From Alphaproteobacteria bacterium (GTDB taxonomy: Bacteria; Pseudomonadota; Alphaproteobacteria; Rhodobacterales; Rhodobacteraceae), in the NCBI GenBank assembly GCA_030427145.1, contig JAUHWT010000018.1, positions 55,780-119,779 on the forward strand: 64,000 bases of DNA, written 5' to 3'. Both the position numbers and the translations under genes were made by a program. The notes beneath the pieces are model-generated. The model searched no databases, had not been told where the DNA came from, and saw only the letters and a program-made list of their open reading frames with translations. Shown piece by piece: positions 18,771 to 26,497 of this stretch (positions are counted from its first letter, which is position 1; every line of letters starts with the position of its first letter).

Positions 18771-19237
18771 GGCGATGCTTTCCAGCGCTGGCCGGTGTCT
18801 TTCTTGGAACGCTTTTGACCTGGAGCATCGTACCGGCTCTCGGCAACGTTCTCCACAGCGCGGTTCCGGCAAGTCGTTGGTTGGACGTCAGGTCGATTAA
18901 AGTGAGTGATTCCCGTGTGGGTAAAAGTCCCCGCGTTGAGGTTGTGCGCGAGGTTCGCCGTTCGGTAAACGCGGGATGGACCGTGACGCTTCACAAGGTC
19001 ACTCCGGCCGGCCTCGAGCTTGTTTGTGCGCGATCGGGCAATACCGATTTTCGCGCGAACTGGATTACGCCCAAAAACACCGACCTGAACTGGTGGATGA
19101 ATGTGCCGGTCAATCCTCCCTGCAATCCGGTGGTGGTCGGATCCTACGTTGTCACGATGGTTTGGACGCTCCAGGCCAATGGGTTTCCGCCGAAGGTGAC
19201 CCGGGGAATGAGTAACAAATTTGAGGTGACCGAATGA
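18767..19237 (+). CDS. Hypothetical exported or membrane-anchored protein inside the GTA cluster
   Basis: 156 residues not found in the R. capsulatus GTA gene set. Residues 1-27 form a signal peptide or membrane anchor; the rest is rich in beta-forming residues with four well-spaced Trp, and two Cys (in ELVCARS and NPPCNP) could form a disulphide. The order of motifs (WLDVRSIKVSD, VEVVREVRRSVNAGWTV, DLNWWMN, YVVTMVW) suggests an Ig-like beta-sandwich of the type seen in some phage accessory genes; this is my inference. It overlaps g3.5 and g4 by four bases each, so it is fully embedded in the operon. Confidence 0.75.
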   Translation: MRRCFPALAGVFLGTLLTWSIVPALGNVLHSAVPASRWLDVRSIKVSDSRVGKSPRVEVVREVRRSVNAGWTVTLHKVTPAGLELVCARSGNTDFRANWITPKNTDLNWWMNVPVNPPCNPVVVGSYVVTMVWTLQANGFPPKVTRGMSNKFEVTE

Positions 19238-19794
19238 TCCCGACACTTGATGACCATTCTGGCCTGGAAACCAAGTTCAAACGGTTCGACGACCAATTGG
19301 CGTTGCGGGAAGGAGCCGAGATTTCCGGTTACGCGTCGCTCTTTGGGGCAACTGATCAGGGTGGTGATGTTGTGCAGAGCGGTGCGTACGACGTATCGCT
19401 TCGCAAGCTGTTCAGCTCCGGCTCAAATGTCAAAATGCTCTGGCAGCATGATCCCACCAAGCCCATTGGTGTTTGGGACGAGGTCAGGGAGGACAGCCGC
19501 GGTCTCTTTGTAAGTGGTAGGCTTCTACTTGAGGTCCAGCAAGCCCGCGAAGCGCACGCCTTGTTAAAGGCCGGTGCCATCGACGGTCTCTCCATTGGAT
19601 ACCGAACCGTGCGAAGCGAAAAGAGCGGTTCGGGCCAAAGACTGTTGCACGAGATTGAGCTTTGGGAGGTTTCACTCGTGACCTTCCCGATGCTGCCGCA
19701 AGCGCGGGTACAGGCAGAGGCTTCCGATGAGGAAGACGACCTGGCTCGGACCCTGGCGGACACGTTCCGCGCAGCCAGGGAAATGATGGCCTGA
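19234..19794 (+). CDS. GTA g4, HK97-family prohead protease
   Basis: 186 residues. The fold starts at EISGYASLFGATDQGGDVV; the catalytic His lies in MLWQHDP and the Ser in DGLSIGY, as in U35-type prohead proteases. It matures the capsid by cutting the N-terminal scaffold-like part of the major capsid protein. The start overlaps the preceding gene by four bases. Confidence 0.93.
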   Translation: MIPTLDDHSGLETKFKRFDDQLALREGAEISGYASLFGATDQGGDVVQSGAYDVSLRKLFSSGSNVKMLWQHDPTKPIGVWDEVREDSRGLFVSGRLLLEVQQAREAHALLKAGAIDGLSIGYRTVRSEKSGSGQRLLHEIELWEVSLVTFPMLPQARVQAEASDEEDDLARTLADTFRAAREMMA

Positions 19795-19836
19795 CATCCA
19801 GGACACAATCAAAACTGTCATCAAGGAATTAGGTTG

Positions 19837-21036
19837 ATGAAATCATCTGAGACCAAATCCCGGGCGGAGCACTCTGGCCCGGGTGCAGGCCCGCATGTCG
19901 AAGTCAAAGCTGCGCTCACGGGTTTCATAAGTGAATTCAGCGCGTTTCAGTCCGAAATCAAGTCGAAACTCAAGGAACAGGAATCCCGTTTGGCCATGCT
20001 TGATCGCAAATCTACATCTATGAACCGTCCACCACTGTCGTCTGCATCTGAGACTGAAACGCCGCACAAGAAGGCTTTCGCTGCATATTTGCGTACTGGT
20101 GACGATGACGGACTGCGTGGGCTCGGTGTGGAAGAGAAGGCTCTTTCGACCGCAGTGTCCGCTGATGGTGGGTATTTGGTCGATCCCAAAACCGCCAGCG
20201 AGATTGTCGGAGTGCTCCGCGATGCGTCGTCCATTCGATCGATAGCCAATGTGGTCACGGTCGAAGCAACTGCATTCGATGTGTTGGTTGACCACAGTGA
20301 TATCGGTGCCGGCTGGGCAACCGAGGATGGCGATACGGAAGAAACCTCGACGCCCCAGGTGGACCGCATTTCCATTCCGTTGCATGAGCTTTCCGCTCTT
20401 CCCCGCGCGTCGCAGCGCCTGCTTGATGACAGTGCGTTCGACGTTGAGGGTTGGCTGGCTCAGCGCATTGCGGACAAATTTAGTCGTGCCGAGGCCTCAG
20501 CTTTTGTTTCAGGTGATGGACAGGACAAGCCGAAGGGGTTCCTGACCTACCCGAAGGTTGACAATGACCTCTGGGATTGGGGAAGCATCGGTTACGTTCC
20601 GACTGGTGCAGCCGGAGATTTCAACGGCGCGGAACCGGCCGATGCCATCGTTGATCTGGTCTATTCTCTCGGTGCAAGATACCGAGCGCACGCCAGTTTT
20701 GTCATGAATTCGAAGACTGCCGGTGCGGTCAGAAAAATGAAAGATGCGGACGGCCGCTTTCTTTGGTCTGATGGCCTTTCGGCGGGTGAACCCGCGCGAT
20801 TGATGGGATATCCCGTGCTTATTGCTGAGGACATGCCCGATATATCTGACAACAGCTTTGCGATTGCCTACGGTGATTTTGGCGCCGGTTACACGGTCGC
20901 GGAGCGTCCGGACCTTCGCATTCTACGCGACCCTTTCTCGGCAAAACCGCATGTACTGTTTTATGCGACAAAACGCATCGGCGGTGATGTCAGTGACTTC
21001 GCCGCTATCAAACTTCTAAAGTTTGCTGCAAGTTAA
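19837..21036 (+). CDS. GTA g5, major capsid protein (HK97 fold)
   Basis: 399 residues. The N-terminal ~100 residues are charged and helical (the scaffold-like delta domain that the protease removes), followed by GGYLVDPKTASEIVGVL, the beginning of the HK97 capsid domain, and ending with FYATKRIGGDVSDFAAIKLLKFA. ATG 19837 is preferred over TTG 19834. Two tandem hairpins follow the stop codon, which may affect expression of the genes beyond. Confidence 0.95.
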   Translation: MKSSETKSRAEHSGPGAGPHVEVKAALTGFISEFSAFQSEIKSKLKEQESRLAMLDRKSTSMNRPPLSSASETETPHKKAFAAYLRTGDDDGLRGLGVEEKALSTAVSADGGYLVDPKTASEIVGVLRDASSIRSIANVVTVEATAFDVLVDHSDIGAGWATEDGDTEETSTPQVDRISIPLHELSALPRASQRLLDDSAFDVEGWLAQRIADKFSRAEASAFVSGDGQDKPKGFLTYPKVDNDLWDWGSIGYVPTGAAGDFNGAEPADAIVDLVYSLGARYRAHASFVMNSKTAGAVRKMKDADGRFLWSDGLSAGEPARLMGYPVLIAEDMPDISDNSFAIAYGDFGAGYTVAERPDLRILRDPFSAKPHVLFYATKRIGGDVSDFAAIKLLKFAAS

Positions 21037-21044
21037 AACGGTTT

Positions 21045-21095
21045 AGACGGATCACGTCCGTCTTCAGGTAACCCGGTCCCTGATGGTGCCGGGTT
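21045..21095 (+). other. Tandem hairpins after the capsid gene
   Basis: AGACGGA and TCCGTCT (five-base loop) are followed by AACCCGG and CCGGGTT (twelve-base loop). Both stems are seven perfect base pairs. There is no T run, so they are more likely to stabilise mRNA ends or cause partial termination than to be a strong terminator. Confidence 0.75.
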
Positions 21096-21188
21096 GGGTC
21101 GCCTCCGGCACTATCCAGTTGCTGCTCCTCCCTCCGCTCGGGCGGTGTCGGGGGCGTGCCCGCATTTATCAAGTTATTGGGGTTTTTA

Positions 21189-21506
21189 ATGACGGCTTAC
21201 GTGCTGAAGCAGGTAGGGAAACGTCTGGATTATGTTCTGGACTGGCGAAGCGGATATCTGGAGCCGCTGGAAACCATCATCGACGATCTTGGGTGGGAAA
21301 TACCGAACTCGCCAGATGGCAAGCGTGATCTCAGGATCACTGAACAGCATCACGACTTCTATCGGTCTTGGGCCGAGTTTAGCGGCGGCATTCCTGGCAA
21401 GTTTTACTTGGTGTCAAGCAAGGTGCGAACAAGCCGCGGAAGAGTTCTGTCGCAATCCATTGTCGTCCGTATTGCCATCGTTACCGCGTCAAAATCAGGA
21501 GAATAG
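21189..21506 (+). CDS. Hypothetical phage-like protein between capsid and connector genes
   Basis: 105 residues from ATG 21189, with GGGG five bases upstream. The frame is open from 21156. The pattern LDYVLDW, then LGWEIPN, and a C-terminal stretch IPGKFYLVSSKVRTSRGRVLSQSIVVRIA resembles small phage proteins found near capsid genes that begin with a DYxLDW motif and are thought to be Ig-like; this is a recollection of pattern and not a search result. The canonical RcGTA cluster has no gene here. It ends just before g6 and sits in the operon. Confidence 0.7.
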   Translation: MTAYVLKQVGKRLDYVLDWRSGYLEPLETIIDDLGWEIPNSPDGKRDLRITEQHHDFYRSWAEFSGGIPGKFYLVSSKVRTSRGRVLSQSIVVRIAIVTASKSGE

Positions 21507-21507
21507 C

Positions 21508-22107
21508 ATGGTTCTTTCCGAGGTCGGATCACCTACGGTAACCGAGGTGCCAATTCGCGGACTTGCGGATCATTTGCGTCTCGCCTCCGGTTTTTCAGAC
21601 GACGGCTCTCAGGATGCGCTGTTGGAGAATTATCTTCGTGCAGCGATGTCGGCGATTGAGGCGAGACTCGGGCTCGCGCTTTTGACCAAGGAATATGTCT
21701 GCACATTAACAGGTTGGAGGGATGATCACTCACAGAGGTTGCCGATCGGTCCGATCCAGTCCGTGTCCAAGGTTAAGCTCATTGGAACTGATGGTGCCGA
21801 AACCCTGCTTGATCCAAACAGTTGGTCGGTAATGAGGGATGCCCGGCGTCCCCGGCTGGTCGGAAAATTTGGTCGTCGGCTTCCCGCGATCCCTCGGGAT
21901 GGGCATGTGGAGATCCAGTTTGTTGCGGGTTTCTCAGACAATTGGGAGAGTGTGCCCGCTGACTTGAGACAGGCGGTCTACCTGTTGGCCGCTCATTACT
22001 ACGAAAACAGCGCCGGGTCGCCAGATGCCGTGGCAGCCATGCCGTTTGGAGTGCTTATGTTGACCGATCCTTACCGCTCCATGAGCCTTGGTGGGTGTGG
22101 CGCATGA
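21508..22107 (+). CDS. GTA g6, head-tail connector (phiE125 gp8 family)
   Basis: 199 residues. The first part (LENYLRAAMSAIEARLGLAL) and the ending VPADLRQAVYLLAAHYYENS are typical of the gp6/gp15-like adaptor that docks on the portal ring. ATG 21508 has AGGAGA upstream; a longer frame from 21232 overlaps the previous gene and is not used. The stop overlaps g7 in an ATGA junction. Confidence 0.88.
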   Translation: MVLSEVGSPTVTEVPIRGLADHLRLASGFSDDGSQDALLENYLRAAMSAIEARLGLALLTKEYVCTLTGWRDDHSQRLPIGPIQSVSKVKLIGTDGAETLLDPNSWSVMRDARRPRLVGKFGRRLPAIPRDGHVEIQFVAGFSDNWESVPADLRQAVYLLAAHYYENSAGSPDAVAAMPFGVLMLTDPYRSMSLGGCGA

Positions 22108-22445
22108 CCAGGCCGGTCCATCTTGGGCGCAAGCTTGTCCTTGAGGAGCGGGTCAAGCAACCCAACTCTTCGGGTGGGTTTGACGAAAATTGGGTAACGC
22201 AGGGAACACACTGGGTTGACCTGCAGCCGCTGACCGGCCGGGAGCGTTTGGTCTCCGGACGGACTGTATCGAAGGCCCGATACAAAATTGTGTGCAGAAA
22301 TGCGCCGCATTCGAGTCCCGCGAGACCCTCGCCAAGTCAGCGCTTTCGCGAAGGTGGGCGTGTTTATGACGTGGTTTCGGTATCCGACCGTGATGCCAAA
22401 GGTCGCTACCTTGAAATCATTGCGGAAGAAGGAGCGGTACGATGA
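22104..22445 (+). CDS. GTA g7, head closure / stopper protein
   Basis: 113 residues with WVDLQPLTGRERL followed by the beta-rich FREGGRVYDVVSVSDRDAKGRYLEIIAEE, typical of the phage head-tail joining (stopper) family. ATG 22104 overlaps the g6 stop. It closes the head and links adaptor to tail. It overlaps g8 by four bases. Confidence 0.87.
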   Translation: MTRPVHLGRKLVLEERVKQPNSSGGFDENWVTQGTHWVDLQPLTGRERLVSGRTVSKARYKIVCRNAPHSSPARPSPSQRFREGGRVYDVVSVSDRDAKGRYLEIIAEEGAVR

Positions 22446-22861
22446 CCGTCTATTTTTCTTCCGGACTTCAGGCCGCAATCTACCAAACGCTCAAACAGGA
22501 CGCTACCGTCTCCGGCCTAGTCGGTGAAGCTGTTTTTGACGCGCCTCCAGAGGGTGTCTCCGGCGAGTTACCCCGTGAGTTTGTCTCGCTCGGTGCCGAA
22601 ACGGTGAGACCTTTGAGTACGAAAACCAGTCGTGGAAGTGTCCACGATTTTGTTGTTTCGGTTCACTCAGAGCGAAATGGTTTTGAAGCGGTCAAAGACG
22701 TTGCTGGTGCAGTTTGCGAGTGTTTGACGGCAGCGGAACTCCAGTTGCCGCGAGGGACACTTGTTGATCTTCGTTTTCTTCGTGCCCGGGCATCGCGCGG
22801 TATGGCACCGGAAAAACGCCGTATCGATCTCCGTTTTCGCGCGACCATCGACGAAGATTAA
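22442..22861 (+). CDS. GTA g8, tail terminator (DUF3168)
   Basis: 139 residues. LQAAIYQTLKQDATVSGLVGEAVFDAPPE is the standard DUF3168 beginning (first 20 residues of this shown by position 9-28), and RRIDLRFRATIDED the ending. The protein forms the ring that stops tail-tube growth and joins it to the head. Overlap with g7 is four bases. Confidence 0.88.
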   Translation: MTVYFSSGLQAAIYQTLKQDATVSGLVGEAVFDAPPEGVSGELPREFVSLGAETVRPLSTKTSRGSVHDFVVSVHSERNGFEAVKDVAGAVCECLTAAELQLPRGTLVDLRFLRARASRGMAPEKRRIDLRFRATIDED

Positions 22862-22889
22862 ATCTTAAAATATTTAGAGGATTTCACTC

Positions 22890-23303
22890 ATGTCAGCCCA
22901 ACGAGGCAGGGATCTTTTGATCAAGCTTGATATTTCAGGCGCAGGTGAATTCGAAACAGTCGCCGGGCTTCGGGCTACGCGTATCACCTTCAATGCGGAG
23001 ACCGTTGATACAACCAGTATTGAAAGTGCGGGGCGGTGGAGGGAACTGCTTGGCGGAGCCGGGGTGCGTAGTGCGGCGATAGCCGGCTCGGGTATTTTCC
23101 GTGATGACGCAACAGACGAGCGCATTCGAGCCATATTTTTTGCTGGTGAGACCCCGAATTTTCAGGTGATCATTCCCGATTTCGGAATTATCGAGGGGCC
23201 GTTTCAGTTGACCAGTATTGAATACTCCGGCCAGTACAATGGGGAAGCGGCTTACGAATTGGCGCTAGCCTCTGCTGGTGCCGTCGAATTCGAGTCTATT
23301 TAA
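22890..23303 (+). CDS. GTA g9, major tail tube protein
   Basis: 137 residues with the typical beginning QRGRDLLIKLD and the beta-hairpin-rich body (VAGLRATRITFN, VDTTSIESAGRWRELLGGAG, ITSIEYSGQYNGEAAYELAL type). It stacks as hexamers to form the short GTA tail tube. A ribosome site AGAGGA precedes it. g10 begins at the next base after its stop. Confidence 0.92.
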   Translation: MSAQRGRDLLIKLDISGAGEFETVAGLRATRITFNAETVDTTSIESAGRWRELLGGAGVRSAAIAGSGIFRDDATDERIRAIFFAGETPNFQVIIPDFGIIEGPFQLTSIEYSGQYNGEAAYELALASAGAVEFESI

Positions 23304-23304
23304 A

Positions 23305-23634
23305 ATGGCAAATCCGTATCGCGGCGAAGTTGCGATCGTTATTGAGGGCCAGACACGCATTATGCGGCTGACTCTGGGTTCGCTGGCTGAGCTTGAAACG
23401 AGATTGGGCAGTGACTCTCTGTCCGAGATGATCCGTCGCTTTGAGACCGGAGATTTTCGGGTCAGGGACCTGATTTGTCTGATCACCGCAGGGCTTAACG
23501 GCGGAGGGTGGAAGGTTTCAGAAGAGGAACTTTTGAAGCTCAATATTGAGGGTGGGCCGGTTGCTGTCGCAAGGGCGGCTGCACACCTTTTGAAGATCAC
23601 GTTCACCCTGCCCGGTGAAGGTGACGTTGAATGA
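23305..23634 (+). CDS. GTA g10, gene transfer agent family tail assembly chaperone
   Basis: 109 residues starting MANPYRGEVAIVIEGQ, the usual start of the GTA gp10 family (tail assembly chaperone). The ATG at 23305 directly follows the g9 stop; a longer frame from 23278 lies inside g9. It is expected to hold the tape measure protein during tail assembly together with g10.1. Confidence 0.88.
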   Translation: MANPYRGEVAIVIEGQTRIMRLTLGSLAELETRLGSDSLSEMIRRFETGDFRVRDLICLITAGLNGGGWKVSEEELLKLNIEGGPVAVARAAAHLLKITFTLPGEGDVE

Positions 23635-23843
23635 ACCGGATTGCCTGGCCGCAATTGATGCGGCTGGGACTTGCCGGACTTGGGCTGACACCGGAGACTT
23701 TTTGGCAACTGACTCCGGTTGAACTCATGCTGATGGCCGGAGGAGGCGATGGGCCTCCAGTCCCTACTAGAAAAACCTTCGAAGAACTGGCATCCCGCTT
23801 TCCTGATGCCGCGAATGCCGCATGTGATGTGGAGCAGCAGTAA
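23631..23843 (+). CDS. GTA g10.1, small tail assembly chaperone
   Basis: 70 residues, ATGA overlap with g10 and one-base overlap with g11. IAWPQLMRLGLAGLGLTPETFWQLTPVEL is the compact helical pattern of the small TAC protein (first part at residues 4-23). In phages this chaperone is often made by frameshift; here it is an independent gene. Confidence 0.85.
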   Translation: MNRIAWPQLMRLGLAGLGLTPETFWQLTPVELMLMAGGGDGPPVPTRKTFEELASRFPDAANAACDVEQQ

Positions 23844-24511
23844 TGTCCGAATATGACGATGGCCTGAATGACCTTGAGCACCAATTCTCGGGTCTGGCTG
23901 AAACCATTGGTGGTTTGGAGAGCGTTGCGTCCACGTTTCAGCAGGAGCTGCTGGGCGTTCAAAGTGGATTTCGCTCAACTGGTCAGGACGCGGCCAAACT
24001 GTCGAATGCGGTTTCATCGACCGTGAGCAGTGCTTTCAAGGACATGATTGTTGACGGTAAAAAACTATCCGATGTGCTCTCCGGTCTGGGGAGAAATATT
24101 GCCAATTCCGCACTGAACAGCGCGCTTTCTCCAATCGAAAACGCGGTAGACACCACAGTTGGCAGCGGACTATCGGCGTTCCTGGGGAACATCATGCCGT
24201 TCGCAAATGGCGGCGTCTTTTCGAACGGTCGCGTTGGTGCGTTTGCACGTGGTGGCGTAGTGGATGGGCCTTCGCTTTTCCCGACCAGAGGCGGGATGGG
24301 ATTGATGGGGGAGGCGGGTCCGGAGGCAATTATCCCTCTTGCCCGTGGCGCGGATGGACGGTTGGGCGTGAAGGCCGGTGGCGTCGGAAAAAGCTCGGTG
24401 AACGTGACGATGAATGTTTCGACGAACGATGCTGCGAGCTTCCAACGATCACAAAGCCAGATTGCGGCTGAAATGAACCGGGCCATCCAACGTGGCCAGA
24501 GAAATCTTTGA
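23843..24511 (+). CDS. GTA g11, tail tape measure protein
   Basis: 222 residues, very short for a tape measure and in line with the short GTA tail. The N-terminal half is helical; from ANGGVFSNGRVGAFARGGVV to GEAGPEAIIPLARG lies the Gly-rich C-terminal motif common to tape measure proteins. It sets tail length and is released with DNA. Confidence 0.92.
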   Translation: MSEYDDGLNDLEHQFSGLAETIGGLESVASTFQQELLGVQSGFRSTGQDAAKLSNAVSSTVSSAFKDMIVDGKKLSDVLSGLGRNIANSALNSALSPIENAVDTTVGSGLSAFLGNIMPFANGGVFSNGRVGAFARGGVVDGPSLFPTRGGMGLMGEAGPEAIIPLARGADGRLGVKAGGVGKSSVNVTMNVSTNDAASFQRSQSQIAAEMNRAIQRGQRNL

Positions 24512-24523
24512 AGGGTTCTGCGA

Positions 24524-25156
24524 ATGAGTTTTCACGAGGTTCGGTTTCCGACAGATCTGTCTATTGGTTCCGGTGGCGGTCCGGAGCGGCGTACTGAAAT
24601 TGTAACTCTGAGCAACGGTTTCGAGGAACGTAATTCGCCGTGGGCACATTCCAGACGGCGCTATGACGCCGGTTTGGGTGTCCGCTCCCTGGATGATCTT
24701 TCTGATGTCATCGAATTCTTTGAAGCCAGACACGGTCAATTGTTCGGTTTTCGATGGAAAGACTGGAGCGACTTCAAGTCGTGCAAACCGTCGAAGACAC
24801 CGACCGCTTTCGATCAGGCGATCGGTGTTGGGGACGGCACTAAAAAAACGTTCCAAATATCAAAGACCTACGCCCATGGCCCGACAAAATACGTGCGCCC
24901 GATATCCAAGCCCGTGAACGGAACCGTGATAGTGGCCGTTGGAAGTCAACTATTGAGCGAATTTCAGGATTATTCGATCGACTACTCGTCGGGAACGATT
25001 ACGTTTGATGCGGCGCCGGCTGAAGGCGCTGCTGTCACGTGCGGGTTCGAGTTTGATGTGCCGGTGCGGTTTGATACCGAACGCATTTCCACAAGTCTCA
25101 CGAGTTTTGCGGCAGGCGAGATTCCCAATATTCCAGTGATCGAGGTGAGGGTCTAA
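24524..25156 (+). CDS. GTA g12, distal tail protein (DUF2460)
   Basis: 210 residues starting SFHEVRFPTDLSIGSGGGP with ARHGQLFGFRWKDWSDF in the middle, both characteristic of the DUF2460 (TIGR02217) family. It forms the hexameric ring at the end of the tail tube. It overlaps g13 by one base. Confidence 0.93.
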   Translation: MSFHEVRFPTDLSIGSGGGPERRTEIVTLSNGFEERNSPWAHSRRRYDAGLGVRSLDDLSDVIEFFEARHGQLFGFRWKDWSDFKSCKPSKTPTAFDQAIGVGDGTKKTFQISKTYAHGPTKYVRPISKPVNGTVIVAVGSQLLSEFQDYSIDYSSGTITFDAAPAEGAAVTCGFEFDVPVRFDTERISTSLTSFAAGEIPNIPVIEVRV

Positions 25157-26052
25157 TGCGAATGATCCCTGTGGATATGCAGGCCAATCTCGACTCTGGA
25201 GCAACCCGGCACTGTCGATGTTGGAAAATCAGTCGCAAGGACGGAATGGTTTTTGGTTTTACGGACCATGACGACGCGATGCGGTTTGAAGGCGTCGTTT
25301 TCGAGGCCAGTACTGGAATGGATGCGGGTGCTATTCAGACTTCGACAGGTCTCAGTGTGGATAACGCTCAGGTTGTCGGCGCACTTAACGCCGCTGCCAT
25401 TAAAGACGAAGATGTTCTATCGGGGCGGTTCGATGGAGCTGAAATATATCAATGGCTGGTCGATTGGTCGCATCCCGAATTACGTGTGTTGATGTTTCGT
25501 GGAACGCTGGGTGAGTTCCGGCGGACGGATGGCGCCTTCGAAGTTGAGCTTCGTGGGATGGCCGAGGAGCTGAACAAGCCGGTTGGGCGCAGCATACTGA
25601 AAACCTGTGACCGAAGACTGGGGGACGCAAAGTGTGGTTTTGACATGTCTCTCCCGGGGTTTTCCGCGGAATCTGAAGTTTTTGAGCTTGGCGATGGTGC
25701 TGGTTTCACTGCGACAGATCTTTCTGGGTACGAGCCGGGTTGGTTTTCGAATGGAACGATAACGTGGCTCAGTGGCGCAAATGAAGGAACCACTCAATCA
25801 ATTAAGGCTGACAAGCTGATTGGTGATGAAGATCGTGTGATCGAATTGTGGAGAATGCCGGGTTCTCCGATGCGGGTTGGTGACAGGTTTCGGATCGTCG
25901 CAGGGTGTGACAAAACTGCGGATACCTGCGCGGCTAAGTTTTCCAACTTACTGAATTTCCGGGGATTTCCTCATTTGCCATACGAGGACTGGGTCGCTGC
26001 CTATCCCAAGGACGGAGCACTACATGACGGATCAAGCCTCAGAAACGGATAG
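25156..26052 (+). CDS. GTA g13, tail hub protein (DUF2163)
   Basis: 298 residues of the DUF2163 family, with GFTDHDDAMRFEGVVFEAS near the start and LLNFRGFPHLP near the end. Cys151, Cys160, Cys251 and Cys258 form two pairs (CX8C and CX6C) that match the iron-sulphur-binding cysteines known in related tail hubs. The hub makes the transition from six-fold to three-fold symmetry. g14 starts 29 bases before its stop. Confidence 0.92.
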   Translation: MRMIPVDMQANLDSGATRHCRCWKISRKDGMVFGFTDHDDAMRFEGVVFEASTGMDAGAIQTSTGLSVDNAQVVGALNAAAIKDEDVLSGRFDGAEIYQWLVDWSHPELRVLMFRGTLGEFRRTDGAFEVELRGMAEELNKPVGRSILKTCDRRLGDAKCGFDMSLPGFSAESEVFELGDGAGFTATDLSGYEPGWFSNGTITWLSGANEGTTQSIKADKLIGDEDRVIELWRMPGSPMRVGDRFRIVAGCDKTADTCAAKFSNLLNFRGFPHLPYEDWVAAYPKDGALHDGSSLRNG

Positions 26053-26497
26053 GAAGCCTGACCACCATGTGGTTTCTAAAGCAAGGGACTGGATTGGTAC
26101 ACCTTACAGGCATCAGGCGAGTTGTAAGGGCGCCGGTACCGACTGTCTCGGTTTGCTGAGGGGGCTGTGGCGGGAGATTATCGGCGAAGAACCGGTGGAC
26201 ATTCCCGCTTACAGTCCTGACTGGTCAGAGACCGGCGATGAGGAAGTATTGCTTGATGCAGCAACGTTACACCTGAAGCCGGTAGCCAGACAGCACGCCG
26301 TAGAGGGTGACATACTCGTCCTCAGAATGCGGAACAACGCGATTGCCAAACACGTCGGAGTATTGGCTGCCAGCCAGGCCGGCTATCCGACGATGATTCA
26401 TGCCTATTCAGGGCAAGGGGTCACCGAGTCTCCCCTGACAGATTCATGGATGCGAAACTTGGCTGGCGTGTTTTGTTTTCCTTACAGGAGTAACTAA
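26024..26497 (+). CDS. GTA g14, NlpC/P60-type cell wall peptidase
   Basis: 157 residues. Cys41 in GAGTDCLGLLRGLWR, His110 in KHVGVLA and a further His126 make the NlpC/P60 catalytic pattern. In the GTA it sits at the tail tip and is thought to cut peptidoglycan of the recipient so that DNA can pass. It overlaps g13 by 29 bases and g15 by one. Confidence 0.92.
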   Translation: MTDQASETDRKPDHHVVSKARDWIGTPYRHQASCKGAGTDCLGLLRGLWREIIGEEPVDIPAYSPDWSETGDEEVLLDAATLHLKPVARQHAVEGDILVLRMRNNAIAKHVGVLAASQAGYPTMIHAYSGQGVTESPLTDSWMRNLAGVFCFPYRSN

